From Oscillospiraceae bacterium (GTDB lineage Bacteria > Bacillota > Clostridia > Oscillospirales > Acutalibacteraceae), in the NCBI GenBank assembly GCA_015065865.1, contig SVPM01000004.1, positions 1 to 64,000 on the forward strand: a stretch of 64,000 nucleotides of DNA. The letters run 5' to 3'. The translations under genes were made by a program, and so were the position numbers. The notes beneath the pieces were generated by a model. That model ran no database searches. It was not told the origin of the DNA and worked only from the letters and a program-made list of their open reading frames with translations. How positions within the stretch are numbered: the first letter of the stretch is position 1; every line of letters starts with the position of its first letter. Positions 51,693 through 59,533 of this stretch are shown here, one piece after another.

Positions 51693-51847
51693 GCCTTGCC
51701 TCCCCTTGCCACGGGAGGTGATTTTTGGCCGTGAGAGCGACCAAAAATCGGAGGGGTAGTAGGAGAAACTCGTTTCTGCGATGTTTCACTACCCCTCAGT
51801 TTCGCTATGCTCGCCGGCTACCCTGACAAGGGGAGTTTTGGCAAAGG
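51693..51847. repeat. Fold-back intergenic repeat with nested palindromes
   Basis: The outer arms GCCTTGCCTCCCCTTG (51693-51708) and CAAGGGGAGTTTTGGC (51827-51842) are inverted copies. Inner pairs are GATTTTTGG / CCAAAAATC (51720-51749), GAGGGGTAGT / ACTACCCCTC (51751-51798) and AGAAAC / GTTTCT (51764-51777). There is no coding potential. From memory it resembles a dispersed non-coding repeat of Oscillospiraceae genomes; a search of this genome for other copies would settle it. Confidence 0.65.
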
Positions 51848-51948
51848 AGCGTTCGTTTACGGGTACCAAGTAACAATCCCCTCGCAGGTGTTAGGCCGCA
51901 AAAGCGCCTGCAGGCGCTGCCGGTAACAGAGCCTTACAGGCGTTTTTG

Positions 51949-51978
51949 AAAATCCACCGGCTATGCCGGTGGATTTTT
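51949..51978. terminator. Terminator of the PAP2 gene
   Basis: AAAATCCACCGG, CTATG, CCGGTGGATTTTT. On the minus strand it follows the PAP2 stop codon by about ten bases. Confidence 0.85.
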
Positions 51979-51987
51979 ACTGTTTAG

Positions 51988-52905
51988 TTACTTCTTGCCC
52001 AACCGTGCAAAAAAGCGGAAGGTCAACGGCCACACACAGCCGGCAAACACGGCAATCAAAAAGTAGCGAACGCCATCGGCGGCGGGTGCACCGCCGAACA
52101 GTGCGGACAGCGGCGCTTTCAACCCTGCTTTGATAGCGAGCAAGGGGAGAAGCCCCAACACCAGTTTCAGCGCTTGTGCCCACCAAACGGCACGGATGTC
52201 AAACCGAATAACACGGGTATCCAGCTCAAAAGCCAACCACAAACCGACAAAACAACCGAGTATTTTGTAGGCGTTTTTCACACCGCTTGCGTAATTTTCC
52301 GCATCGATATCCGCGGGAAACGGAAACCACGTGACATAGGCCAAAAAGCCGACGGCCAACAGCGCACAGACCGAAAACAGCACCCGCATACGCCGCGGTG
52401 ATTGCATCGTCCACCCCACCAACGGATATAATCCCAGTACCAAGACGGTGGCAACCGCCAAAGACACGCCCACGTCGAGCGGCGTGTGCACGCCGAGATA
52501 CATACGGGAAAGACCGACCAGTGCACACACGGCAAGGCAGAGTATACGCACCCACCAACGCCGCGCAAACCGCGCGATACCGCCGTACACGCCCACGGCT
52601 GTTTGGGTGTGGCCGCTCGGGAAAGAGTAACCGCCGGCCGCTTCTTTGGCGTTGCCCACCACCGTGAGTGAGGGGTCACGCACCCACGGACGGGGAATGC
52701 GGAAGAAAAGTTTTAAAAATTGATTGGCCACCGTGCCTAAAAACCCGACAAACAGCAAAAAATAGCCTTGTCGCTTATTGATACACCAAAAGAACAGCAG
52801 TCCTGCTACGATAAACAGCGTTTCGTCACCCAGCTGTGTGATCGCGGCAAAAAACGCATCGCCAAACGGGGTGCGCCGCTCGGCCAACCAATGCAGAAAA
52901 TTCAT
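51988..52905 (-). CDS. PAP2-family membrane phosphatase
   Basis: Protein of 305 residues with GGGAGAACGAG before the start. The three PAP2 motifs are complete: KLFFRIPRP (KxxxxxxRP), YSFPSGHTQTAVG (PSGH) and SRMYLGVHTPLDV (SRxxxxxHxxxD). About seven membrane helices are present. Relatives dephosphorylate lipid phosphates such as undecaprenyl pyrophosphate or phosphatidic acid; the C-terminal helices beyond the PAP2 core are longer than in plain BcrC-type enzymes. A good promoter (52939-52967) drives it alone. Confidence 0.9.
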   Translation of the reverse strand: MNFLHWLAERRTPFGDAFFAAITQLGDETLFIVAGLLFFWCINKRQGYFLLFVGFLGTVANQFLKLFFRIPRPWVRDPSLTVVGNAKEAAGGYSFPSGHTQTAVGVYGGIARFARRWWVRILCLAVCALVGLSRMYLGVHTPLDVGVSLAVATVLVLGLYPLVGWTMQSPRRMRVLFSVCALLAVGFLAYVTWFPFPADIDAENYASGVKNAYKILGCFVGLWLAFELDTRVIRFDIRAVWWAQALKLVLGLLPLLAIKAGLKAPLSALFGGAPAADGVRYFLIAVFAGCVWPLTFRFFARLGKK

Positions 52906-52938
52906 TCTCGTTCTCCCTTTGTTATAGTGTTTGCCCTA

Positions 52939-52967
52939 TATATATCACATCTCCCCCGAAAAGTCAA
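52939..52967 (-). promoter_or_regulatory. Promoter of the PAP2 gene
   Basis: On the minus strand, TTGACT (52967-52962) and TATATA (52944-52939) with a 17-base spacer. Confidence 0.7.
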
Positions 52968-53032
52968 ACCGTGAAAGGCGGAAAAGGGTGTCAAAAAAAG
53001 AGGGAAAGACAAGAGGGTTGTCGAAATTTTGC

Positions 53033-53061
53033 TTGCTAAATTACAATGAATGTGGTATAAT
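53033..53061 (+). promoter_or_regulatory. Promoter of the nucleotide-sugar dehydratase
   Basis: TTGCTA at 53033-53038 and TATAAT at 53056-53061 with a 17-base spacer. Transcription would start near 53068, which excludes start codons before it. Confidence 0.75.
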
Positions 53062-53124
53062 ACCATAAATGTATGTATTAATATGTATCGTACCGTTGCC
53101 TTGTTTACGAAGGATGTGAAAAAG

Positions 53125-55005
53125 ATGCCTGCTTCGCCGTCTTTGCACCGCTCCAGCAACCCCTTGCAAAGAACCATTTTTATTGGCGTTTTGGATATTT
53201 TGTCGATTGCAGTAAGCTGGTTTGCGGCCTTGTGGCTGCGCTTTGATTTTCAGTTCAGCGAGATCGAAACGGAGTATTTGAATGCCTATGCCACCGCGTT
53301 GTTGCCGTGGTGCGCCGTGGTGATCTTGGTGTTTGTCGTCTGTCGGTTGTACAGCAGTATTTGGGGCTATGCGGGCGCGGATGAACTGTTGCGCGTTATC
53401 GGCGCCTATTGTCTGCTGTTCGTAGCAGGCTACTTGCTGGTTAAGGTGTTGGGTGTTGAACTGCCCCGATCATGCTACATAATCGGGATGGCGTTCAATT
53501 TCCTTGCCACGCTTGCCATTCGGTTTGCCTATCGCTTGTTGCGTAATTTGCGTGCACAGTGGCGACATTTCAACAAAACGTCACGGGAAAAGAACATTAT
53601 GCTCATCGGTGCGGGTGAAGCCGGCCGTATGTTGGCAACGGAATTTTTCACCAGCAGTCACCTGCGAGATACGGTGGTCTGCGTGATCGACGACGACCCT
53701 GTCAAACAAGGAAAGCGTTTGTGCGGTGTGCCGATCGTGGGCGGGCGCGAAGATATTCCGCGTGCCGTGCGGGAATTCGACGTGGATAAGATCATATTTG
53801 CCATCCCCGCGGCTACCGGCAGTGTGCGAAAAGCGATATTGGATATTTGCAGTACCACGGGTTGCCCCGTGCAGATGGTGCCGGGCATTTATCAGTTGGC
53901 GGGCGGCGACATCAGTGTCAGTAACCTGCGCGAAGTGGGTGTGGAAGAACTGCTCGGCCGCGATCCCATTTGCGGCGATGCCGAGGAAATTGCGGGGTAT
54001 ATTAAGGGAAAGACCGTGATGGTCACGGGCGCCGGTGGTTCTATCGGCAGTGAACTTTGCCGCCAGATCGCCCGCGCGAACCCCAGACAGTTAGTTTTAT
54101 TCGATATTTACGAAAACAGCACCTACGACATTCAACTGGAACTGGAAAAAGCCTATCCCGACTTGCCGGTGGCGGCGTTGATCGGTTCGGTGCGTAATAC
54201 CGCCCGTGTGAATGCCGTGATGAAGAAATACACCCCCGACATCGTATTCCACGCGGCGGCGCACAAACACGTGCCGCTTATGGAAAGCAGCCCGAACGAG
54301 GCGATCAAGAACAACGTGTTCGGCACCTATAAATTGGCAAAAGCCGCATCGGATCACGGGGTAAAGCGATTTGTGCTTATCTCTACCGATAAAGCGGTGA
54401 ATCCCACGAACATTATGGGGGCCTCCAAACGGCTGTGTGAAATGGTGGTGCAGATGATGAACCGTGCCAGCGAAACCGAGTTCGCGGCTGTGCGGTTCGG
54501 CAACGTTTTGGGCAGCAACGGCAGTGTTATTCCGCTGTTTAAGCGGCAGATCGCACAGGGAGGGCCCGTTACGGTGACGCATCCCGACATCGTGCGATAT
54601 TTTATGACCATTCCCGAAGCGGTGAGTCTGGTCTTGCAAGCGGGGCATTATGCCCGCGGCGGCGAAATATTTGTGCTGGATATGGGTGAACCCGTGAAGA
54701 TCGACGATATGGCGCGAAATTTGATACGCCTGTCGGGATACGAGCCGGACGTTGACATTTCCATAGAATATACCGGTCTGCGCCCCGGCGAAAAACTGTT
54801 TGAAGAATTGCTGATGGCGGAAGAAGGGCTGAAAAGCACCGCCAATCACCGCATTCACATCGGAAAACCCATTGAAATGGACGATGCGCTGTTCAAACAG
54901 CAACTCGAAAAGTTGGAAGAAGCGTGCCGGTGCGAAGAGGCCGATATTAAGCAATTGGTGGCACAAATGGTGCCCACCTACACCCCCTCGGAAGGAACTT
55001 TCTGA
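53125..55005 (+). CDS. CapD/FlaA1-type nucleotide-sugar 4,6-dehydratase, membrane-anchored
   Basis: Protein of 626 residues if it starts at ATG 53125 (MPASPSLHRSSNP), the first start with a ribosome-like AAGGA after the promoter; ATG 53083 is possible. Four membrane helices occupy about residues 20-125. A first Rossmann domain has GAGEAGRMLATEF, a second has MVTGAGGSIGSELCRQIA, followed by HAAAHKHVPLME, ISTDKAVNPTNIMGASKR and RFGNVLGSNGSVIPLF. This is the WbpM/PglF architecture that dehydrates UDP-GlcNAc to a 4-keto-6-deoxy sugar. The aminotransferase 34 bases downstream would act next. Together they build an aminodeoxysugar for capsule or glycoprotein. Confidence 0.9.
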   Translation: MPASPSLHRSSNPLQRTIFIGVLDILSIAVSWFAALWLRFDFQFSEIETEYLNAYATALLPWCAVVILVFVVCRLYSSIWGYAGADELLRVIGAYCLLFVAGYLLVKVLGVELPRSCYIIGMAFNFLATLAIRFAYRLLRNLRAQWRHFNKTSREKNIMLIGAGEAGRMLATEFFTSSHLRDTVVCVIDDDPVKQGKRLCGVPIVGGREDIPRAVREFDVDKIIFAIPAATGSVRKAILDICSTTGCPVQMVPGIYQLAGGDISVSNLREVGVEELLGRDPICGDAEEIAGYIKGKTVMVTGAGGSIGSELCRQIARANPRQLVLFDIYENSTYDIQLELEKAYPDLPVAALIGSVRNTARVNAVMKKYTPDIVFHAAAHKHVPLMESSPNEAIKNNVFGTYKLAKAASDHGVKRFVLISTDKAVNPTNIMGASKRLCEMVVQMMNRASETEFAAVRFGNVLGSNGSVIPLFKRQIAQGGPVTVTHPDIVRYFMTIPEAVSLVLQAGHYARGGEIFVLDMGEPVKIDDMARNLIRLSGYEPDVDISIEYTGLRPGEKLFEELLMAEEGLKSTANHRIHIGKPIEMDDALFKQQLEKLEEACRCEEADIKQLVAQMVPTYTPSEGTF

Positions 55006-55039
55006 TGAAAGTTCTTCCCACAGAAAGGATATGTGTTGT

Positions 55040-56245
55040 ATGATGACTGTTTCGTTTTCCCCGCCCGATGTGAGCGAAGCCGAGATCCAAGAGGTAGCGG
55101 ACGCACTGCGCTCGGGCTGGATCACCACCGGCCCTAAGACCAAAGAGTTGGAACGGCAGGTGGCGGCATACTGCGGCACGGCGCGTGCGGTGTGTCTGAA
55201 TTCGCAGACAGCGTGTGCGGAACTGGTGCTCCGTATGCTTGGCATCGGTGCGGGCGATCAGGTGATCGTGCCGGCCTACACCTACACGGCCTCTGCCTCG
55301 GTGGTGTGCCACGTGGGCGCCGAACCGGTGATGATCGATACGCAAGAGCACTCGTTGGAGATGGATTACGACGCTTTGGAAGCGGCCGTGACCGAAAAGA
55401 CCAAAGCGATCATTGCGGTGGACCTCGGCGGTGTACCGTGCGATTATGACCGAATATATGCGATCGTGGAAAAGAAAAAGGCGCTGTTCCGCCCCGCTTC
55501 CCGCATGCAGGAGGCGTTGGGGCGCGTGGCCGTGATGGCGGACACCGCACACGCTTTCGGCGCATCCCGCAAAGGTGTGCCTGCGGGCCGACTTGCGGAT
55601 TTTTCCTCCTTCTCTTTCCACGCGGTGAAGAATCTCACCACCGCCGAAGGCGGCGCGCTGACGTGGCTGCCCATTGACGGGGTGGACGATGAGGAGATCT
55701 ATCATCAGATGCAGTTGTTCTCCTTGCACGGACAGTCGAAGGATGCACTGGCAAAGACCAAACTCGGCGCATGGGAATACGACGTGGTCGGCACGTGGTA
55801 CAAGTGTAATATGACCGATATCGCCGCCGGTATGGGCTTGGCGCAGTTGAAGCGATATCCCGAAATGCTCCGTCGCCGCCGCGAGATCGTGGAACGCTAT
55901 GATGCCGCGTTCAAGCCGCTGGGTGTGGAAGTGTTGCCGCACTATACCGAAACACACCAATCGTCGGGACATTTGTACATCACGCGTGTGCCGAACGTCA
56001 CCGCGGAACAGCGCAACGACATTATCGTGAAGATGGCGGAACGCGGCGTGGCGTGCAACGTGCACTATAAACCGTTGCCGATGTTCACGGCATACAAAAA
56101 TATGGGCTTTGATATTGCGAATTACCCGCGGGCATACGCCCATTTCGCGAATGAGATCACCCTGCCGCTGCACACGTGTCTTACCGACGAGCAGGTGGAC
56201 TACGTTATCGAAACCTTTACCGATATTTTGAAAGACTATCAATAG
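55040..56245 (+). CDS. DegT/DnrJ/EryC1/StrS family PLP aminotransferase
   Basis: Protein of 401 residues starting at ATG 55040 (ATG 55043 also possible) with AAAGGATATGTGTTGT upstream. The PLP lysine is in SFHAVKNLTTAEGGAL, preceded by GWITTGPKTKELERQVA and VIVPAYTYTASASVV. The family converts 4-keto-6-deoxysugar nucleotides into 4-amino sugars. Its position directly after the CapD-type dehydratase suggests it uses that enzyme's product, as PglE follows PglF. The gene ends at a strong terminator, and an acetyltransferase that would complete the pathway is not in the window. Confidence 0.92.
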   Translation: MMTVSFSPPDVSEAEIQEVADALRSGWITTGPKTKELERQVAAYCGTARAVCLNSQTACAELVLRMLGIGAGDQVIVPAYTYTASASVVCHVGAEPVMIDTQEHSLEMDYDALEAAVTEKTKAIIAVDLGGVPCDYDRIYAIVEKKKALFRPASRMQEALGRVAVMADTAHAFGASRKGVPAGRLADFSSFSFHAVKNLTTAEGGALTWLPIDGVDDEEIYHQMQLFSLHGQSKDALAKTKLGAWEYDVVGTWYKCNMTDIAAGMGLAQLKRYPEMLRRRREIVERYDAAFKPLGVEVLPHYTETHQSSGHLYITRVPNVTAEQRNDIIVKMAERGVACNVHYKPLPMFTAYKNMGFDIANYPRAYAHFANEITLPLHTCLTDEQVDYVIETFTDILKDYQ

Positions 56246-56249
56246 GGCA

Positions 56250-56290
56250 AAAGAACCGTGTATTGCGTTTGCAATACACGGTTCTTTTTC
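56250..56290. terminator. Bidirectional terminator after the aminotransferase
   Basis: AAGAACCGTGTATTGC, GTTT, GCAATACACGGTTCTTTTTC; also serves the convergent oxidoreductase-like gene. Confidence 0.92.
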
Positions 56291-56298
56291 TAAACAGG

Positions 56299-57150
56299 TT
56301 ATTCCACCACCAGCCACTTGTGCGGCTGTTCCATTGCCCGCAGGCAGGTTTCGCGGATCGCCATGATCCCGATGGTGTCTTGATGGGAGACCGGCACTTC
56401 GCCGGTGCGGAACATATGCAGCATCGCTTTAATAAGCCCCTTAAAGAAGGCGTCGTCGATAACGACCGTTTCGTTGCGATCGGCGGCACCGTGGTTGATC
56501 TGCAGAACGAACTCGGCAGGGCCTGCCAACTGGGTAACGGTGGCGCAGCGTCCGTCGGCAAACATCAGCACCCACGCGGGGGCGGTCGCCGTGCCGTAGA
56601 ACATCAAACGCGTAACATCCGAACCCATCAGAGTGACGATCGGTTCCAACTGGTGGATGAGATAGGTGTCGGGATGTCCGCCGCCCGTGCTCACGATGGA
56701 ATCAATATCTTCCCGCACCACGGGAATGAGTTTTTCCGAAAAACGCAGGGCAGAGGAGGAGAAGCAGGGGCTGTTGTACGCTTCGCCCACCGCGAAAATA
56801 CGCGCGGCTTCCGCGCCGGTGTCTGCAAAAGTCTTGTCGATATACACGGGTTTACCGCTGGCCAGCGCCGCATACGACAGATCGTAATGCCGTTCGCTGT
56901 TATCGGGGGAAAGCACGATAATGGCATCGCATTTTTCCACCAATTCCTCAATGGTCGGCAGCAATTCAATGCCGTATTTCTCCGCCCATTCGCGGTTGCT
57001 GATACGTCCCTCGATGGTGGGTTCCACCTCGGCATACGCATATTTCACCACAAATTCACCGCCGCTGTATTCGTCGATCCACGCGGGGTAGTTGTCGGCG
57101 TGCCACTCGTTCAAATAGTGGTCGATAAAACCGATGATCTTTTTCTCCAT
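56299..57150 (-). CDS. Gfo/Idh/MocA-like oxidoreductase, atypical N-terminus
   Basis: Protein of 283 residues starting at ATG 57150 with AAGGAGTGCGAATT upstream. The middle matches Gfo/Idh/MocA proteins (CDAIIVLSPDNSERHYDLSYAALASGKPVYIDKTFADT in segments, with the EKP-like lysine replaced by YIDKTF). The N-terminus reads KKIIGFIDHYLNEWHADNYP instead of a GxGxxG nucleotide loop, so NAD(P) binding is uncertain. I recall similar proteins with the DHYLxEWHxNNYPxW start in Clostridia but not a known reaction. It is a single gene between a terminator and a likely TATAAT box near 57180. Confidence 0.75.
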   Translation of the reverse strand: MEKKIIGFIDHYLNEWHADNYPAWIDEYSGGEFVVKYAYAEVEPTIEGRISNREWAEKYGIELLPTIEELVEKCDAIIVLSPDNSERHYDLSYAALASGKPVYIDKTFADTGAEAARIFAVGEAYNSPCFSSSALRFSEKLIPVVREDIDSIVSTGGGHPDTYLIHQLEPIVTLMGSDVTRLMFYGTATAPAWVLMFADGRCATVTQLAGPAEFVLQINHGAADRNETVVIDDAFFKGLIKAMLHMFRTGEVPVSHQDTIGIMAIRETCLRAMEQPHKWLVVE

Positions 57151-57241
57151 AATTCGCACTCCTTCCTTTTCCATCATTATATCACGCACCACCCGCGGGA
57201 AAAATATCCGCATTTAAGGATTTGTTTATCTTGTTTTCATC

Positions 57242-57270
57242 TTGTCATACCGCAAAATGTGCGGTATAAT
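57242..57270 (+). promoter_or_regulatory. Promoter with embedded palindrome before the HAD gene
   Basis: TTGTCA at 57242-57247 and TATAAT at 57265-57270 with a 17-base spacer. The perfect inverted repeat ATACCGCA (57247-57254) / TGCGGTAT (57260-57267) spans the spacer and enters the -10 box, a typical operator position. Confidence 0.72.
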
Positions 57271-57293
57271 GGCGGTGAGAGGAGGGGTGTGCC

Positions 57294-57890
57294 GTGATAC
57301 AAAACGTGATCTTCGATTACGGAATGGTACTGGTGCGGTTTGACCCTGCGTATATGGTGGGGGCATACGTGAGTGACCCCGCCGATGCCGCGTTGCTCGC
57401 CGCGGTGGTGTTTGACCGCGTGTATTGGGACCGCTTGGATGCGGGTACCGTTGAAGATGAGGAGGTGCTTGCGGCGTGCCGTACCCGACTGCCCGAACGG
57501 TTGTGGGAGGCGGCGGATACGATCTATTATAACTGGGTGCGGAATTTGCCCGAAATCGCGGGTATGGGTGCGTTGATACGGGATCTGAAAGCACGCGGCG
57601 TGCGTTGCTTTCTGCTTTCCAACATTTCGCGCTATTTCGCCGCCCACAGTGCCGAAGCACCCTTGATCGCCGAACTGGAGGATTGCGTGTTTTCTGCCGT
57701 GTGCGGTCTGCAAAAGCCCGATCCTGCCATTTTTGCCCACGCATGTGAGCAGTTCGGTGTTGCACCGTTTGAAACGGTGTTTGTGGATGATCGTGCCGAA
57801 AACGTGGCCTCTGCCGAAGCCTGCGGTCTGCAAGGATACGTTTTTGACGGTGATGCCGCGGCGTTGCGTGAATTTTTGTGTAATAGGTGA
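57294..57890 (+). CDS. HAD-IA family hydrolase, YihX-like
   Basis: Protein of 198 residues from GTG 57294 with GGAGGGGTGTGCC upstream. Motif I reads NVIFDYGMVLVRFDP, where the second Asp of DxD is replaced as in the DxGxV subgroup that includes YihX and epoxide-hydrolase N-domains. Motif II is FLLSNIS, the lysine is in LQKPDPAIFAHA, and motif IV is FVDDRAENVASAEACG. Likely a small phosphatase with unknown substrate. It has its own promoter with a palindromic operator candidate and ends just before the SCIFF promoter. Confidence 0.85.
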   Translation: MIQNVIFDYGMVLVRFDPAYMVGAYVSDPADAALLAAVVFDRVYWDRLDAGTVEDEEVLAACRTRLPERLWEAADTIYYNWVRNLPEIAGMGALIRDLKARGVRCFLLSNISRYFAAHSAEAPLIAELEDCVFSAVCGLQKPDPAIFAHACEQFGVAPFETVFVDDRAENVASAEACGLQGYVFDGDAAALREFLCNR

Positions 57891-57919
57891 TTGACAAACA
57901 GCGGCGCGTGTGCTAAAAT
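57891..57919 (+). promoter_or_regulatory. Promoter of scfA-scfB
   Basis: TTGACA at 57891-57896 (overlapping the stop of the HAD gene by no more than a base) and TAAAAT at 57914-57919 with a 17-base spacer. Confidence 0.8.
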
Positions 57920-57955
57920 ACTGAAAAGAGAAATTTATTATAAAGGGTGAAAAAA

Positions 57956-58108
57956 ATGAAACATATCAAAACGATCGAAACCCGTAATCTGTGCGAAAGC
58001 GCGAAAAAGGGCGGTTGCGGTGAGTGCCAGACTTCTTGCCAGTCCGCTTGCAAGACCAGCTGCGGTATCGCGAACCAGAAGTGCGAGAACAAGAAGGAAA
58101 GCAAATAA
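57956..58108 (+). CDS. scfA: SCIFF ranthipeptide precursor
   Basis: Peptide of 50 residues. It begins MKHIKTIETRNLCESAKKGG and continues CGECQTSCQSACKTSC, the hallmark of SCIFF (six cysteines in forty-five residues). The canonical six are Cys21, 24, 28, 32, 36 and 43; an extra Cys13 is present. The core is followed by an unusual Lys-rich tail (ENKKESK). The adjacent radical SAM enzyme ScfB forms thioether links from cysteine to non-alpha carbons in such peptides. AAAGGGTGAAAAAA precedes the ATG. A terminator separates it from scfB, so the peptide message should exceed that of its maturase. The biological role of SCIFF is unknown in general. Confidence 0.96.
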   Translation: MKHIKTIETRNLCESAKKGGCGECQTSCQSACKTSCGIANQKCENKKESK

Positions 58109-58116
58109 GTTTTCAA

Positions 58117-58147
58117 AAATGCCGCCGACCTCGGCGGCATTTTTTTT
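58117..58147 (+). terminator. Attenuating terminator between scfA and scfB
   Basis: AAAAATGCCGCCGA, CC, TCGGCGGCAT and eight T residues between the SCIFF stop and the maturase start. Confidence 0.9.
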
Positions 58148-58162
58148 GAAGGAGAAAAGACA

Positions 58163-59533
58163 ATGGTTCATCAATATACATTGGGTGGCTACAACATCGT
58201 GCTGGATGTGTGTTCCGGCGCAGTTCACGCGGTGGATGAGATCGCATACGACATTATCGCCTTGTTTGAAACACAAAGCCGTGAGCAGATCGTGGCGGCA
58301 ATGGCCGACAAATACGCCGACGTTACGGCGGCCGATATCGAAGAATGCTACGAGCAGGTCGTGCAACTGAAAGAACAGGGGAAACTGTTTACGGAAGATA
58401 CGTTTGAACCGATGGCGGGTGCCTTGAAGCAAAAGACGGCCGGTGTCGTAAAGGCGCTGTGTCTGCACATTGCTCACACCTGCAACCTCAACTGTGCCTA
58501 CTGTTTCGCCAGCCAAGGAAAGTATCACGGCGACCGCGCGGTGATGAGTTTTGAGGTGGGCAAACAAGCGTTAGATTTTCTGGTGGAAAATTCGGGTACG
58601 CGCCATAATCTGGAGGTGGATTTCTTCGGCGGCGAACCGCTGATGAATTTCCAAGTAGTGAAAGATCTGGTGGCGTATGCTCGCAGTATCGAGAAAGAAA
58701 AGGGAAAAAACTTTCGCTTTACGCTTACCACCAACGGCGTGTTGGTGGATGACGACGTGATCGACTTTGCCAACCGTGAATGCAGTAACGTGGTGCTCAG
58801 CTTGGACGGGCGCAAGGAAGTGCACGACCGTTACCGCGTGGATTATGCGGGTAACGGCAGTTGGGAGAAGATCGTGCCGAAATTCCAGCGTTTTGTGGAG
58901 GCGCGCGGCGGAAAAGACTACTATATGCGCGGCACCTTCACCCATGAAAACCCCGACTTCTTAAAGGATATTCAACAAATGCTCGATCTGGGGTTCAATG
59001 AACTCAGCATGGAGCCTGTCGTGTGTGCCGAGGGCGATGCGGCCGCGTTGACCGAAGAGGATCTGCCTGTCGTATTGGAACAATATGAAAAGTTGGCGGC
59101 GTTGATGCTTCAGCGTGAACGCGAGGGGAACCCCTTTACGTTCTATCACTATATGATCGACCTTACGGGCGGACCGTGCATTTACAAACGCATTTCGGGT
59201 TGCGGAAGCGGCACCGAATATATGGCGGTCACGCCGTGGGGCGACTTGTATCCCTGTCACCAGTTTGTGGGCGAGGAGAAGTTTAAGCTGGGTGACGTAT
59301 GGAACGGTGTGACCAATGCGGCGGTGCAGGAGGAATTTGCAGCGTGCAACGTGTATGCTCACGAGGAATGCCGCGATTGCTGGGCGCGCTTATATTGCTC
59401 GGGCGGTTGTGCCGCAAACGCGTATCACGCTACGGGCCGTGTGACGGGCGTGTATGAATACGGCTGTAAGTTGTTCCGCAAACGTATGGAATGCGCCATT
59501 ATGTTGGCGGTTGCGCGGGCGCTTGGCGAATGA
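58163..59533 (+). CDS. scfB: SCIFF maturase, radical SAM/SPASM enzyme
   Basis: Protein of 456 residues with AAGGAG before the ATG. An N-terminal peptide-binding (RRE-like) region of about 90 residues precedes the radical SAM motif CNLNCAYCFAS (Cys107, 111, 114). The SPASM domain has cysteines in GCGSGTEYMAVTPWGDLYPC, ACNVYAHEECRDCWARLYC and YEYGC, which hold two further 4Fe-4S clusters. It joins cysteine sulfur to a neighbouring residue in the ScfA core. It follows scfA by 54 bases and its stop codon overlaps the start of the decarboxylase gene. Confidence 0.97.
   Translation: MVHQYTLGGYNIVLDVCSGAVHAVDEIAYDIIALFETQSREQIVAAMADKYADVTAADIEECYEQVVQLKEQGKLFTEDTFEPMAGALKQKTAGVVKALCLHIAHTCNLNCAYCFASQGKYHGDRAVMSFEVGKQALDFLVENSGTRHNLEVDFFGGEPLMNFQVVKDLVAYARSIEKEKGKNFRFTLTTNGVLVDDDVIDFANRECSNVVLSLDGRKEVHDRYRVDYAGNGSWEKIVPKFQRFVEARGGKDYYMRGTFTHENPDFLKDIQQMLDLGFNELSMEPVVCAEGDAAALTEEDLPVVLEQYEKLAALMLQREREGNPFTFYHYMIDLTGGPCIYKRISGCGSGTEYMAVTPWGDLYPCHQFVGEEKFKLGDVWNGVTNAAVQEEFAACNVYAHEECRDCWARLYCSGGCAANAYHATGRVTGVYEYGCKLFRKRMECAIMLAVARALGE

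Noticed and set aside
53083-53124. ATG at 53083 as the start of the nucleotide-sugar dehydratase
   Set aside because: It has no ribosome site and lies only about 15 bases after the predicted transcription start; ATG 53125 has AAGGA at a workable distance.
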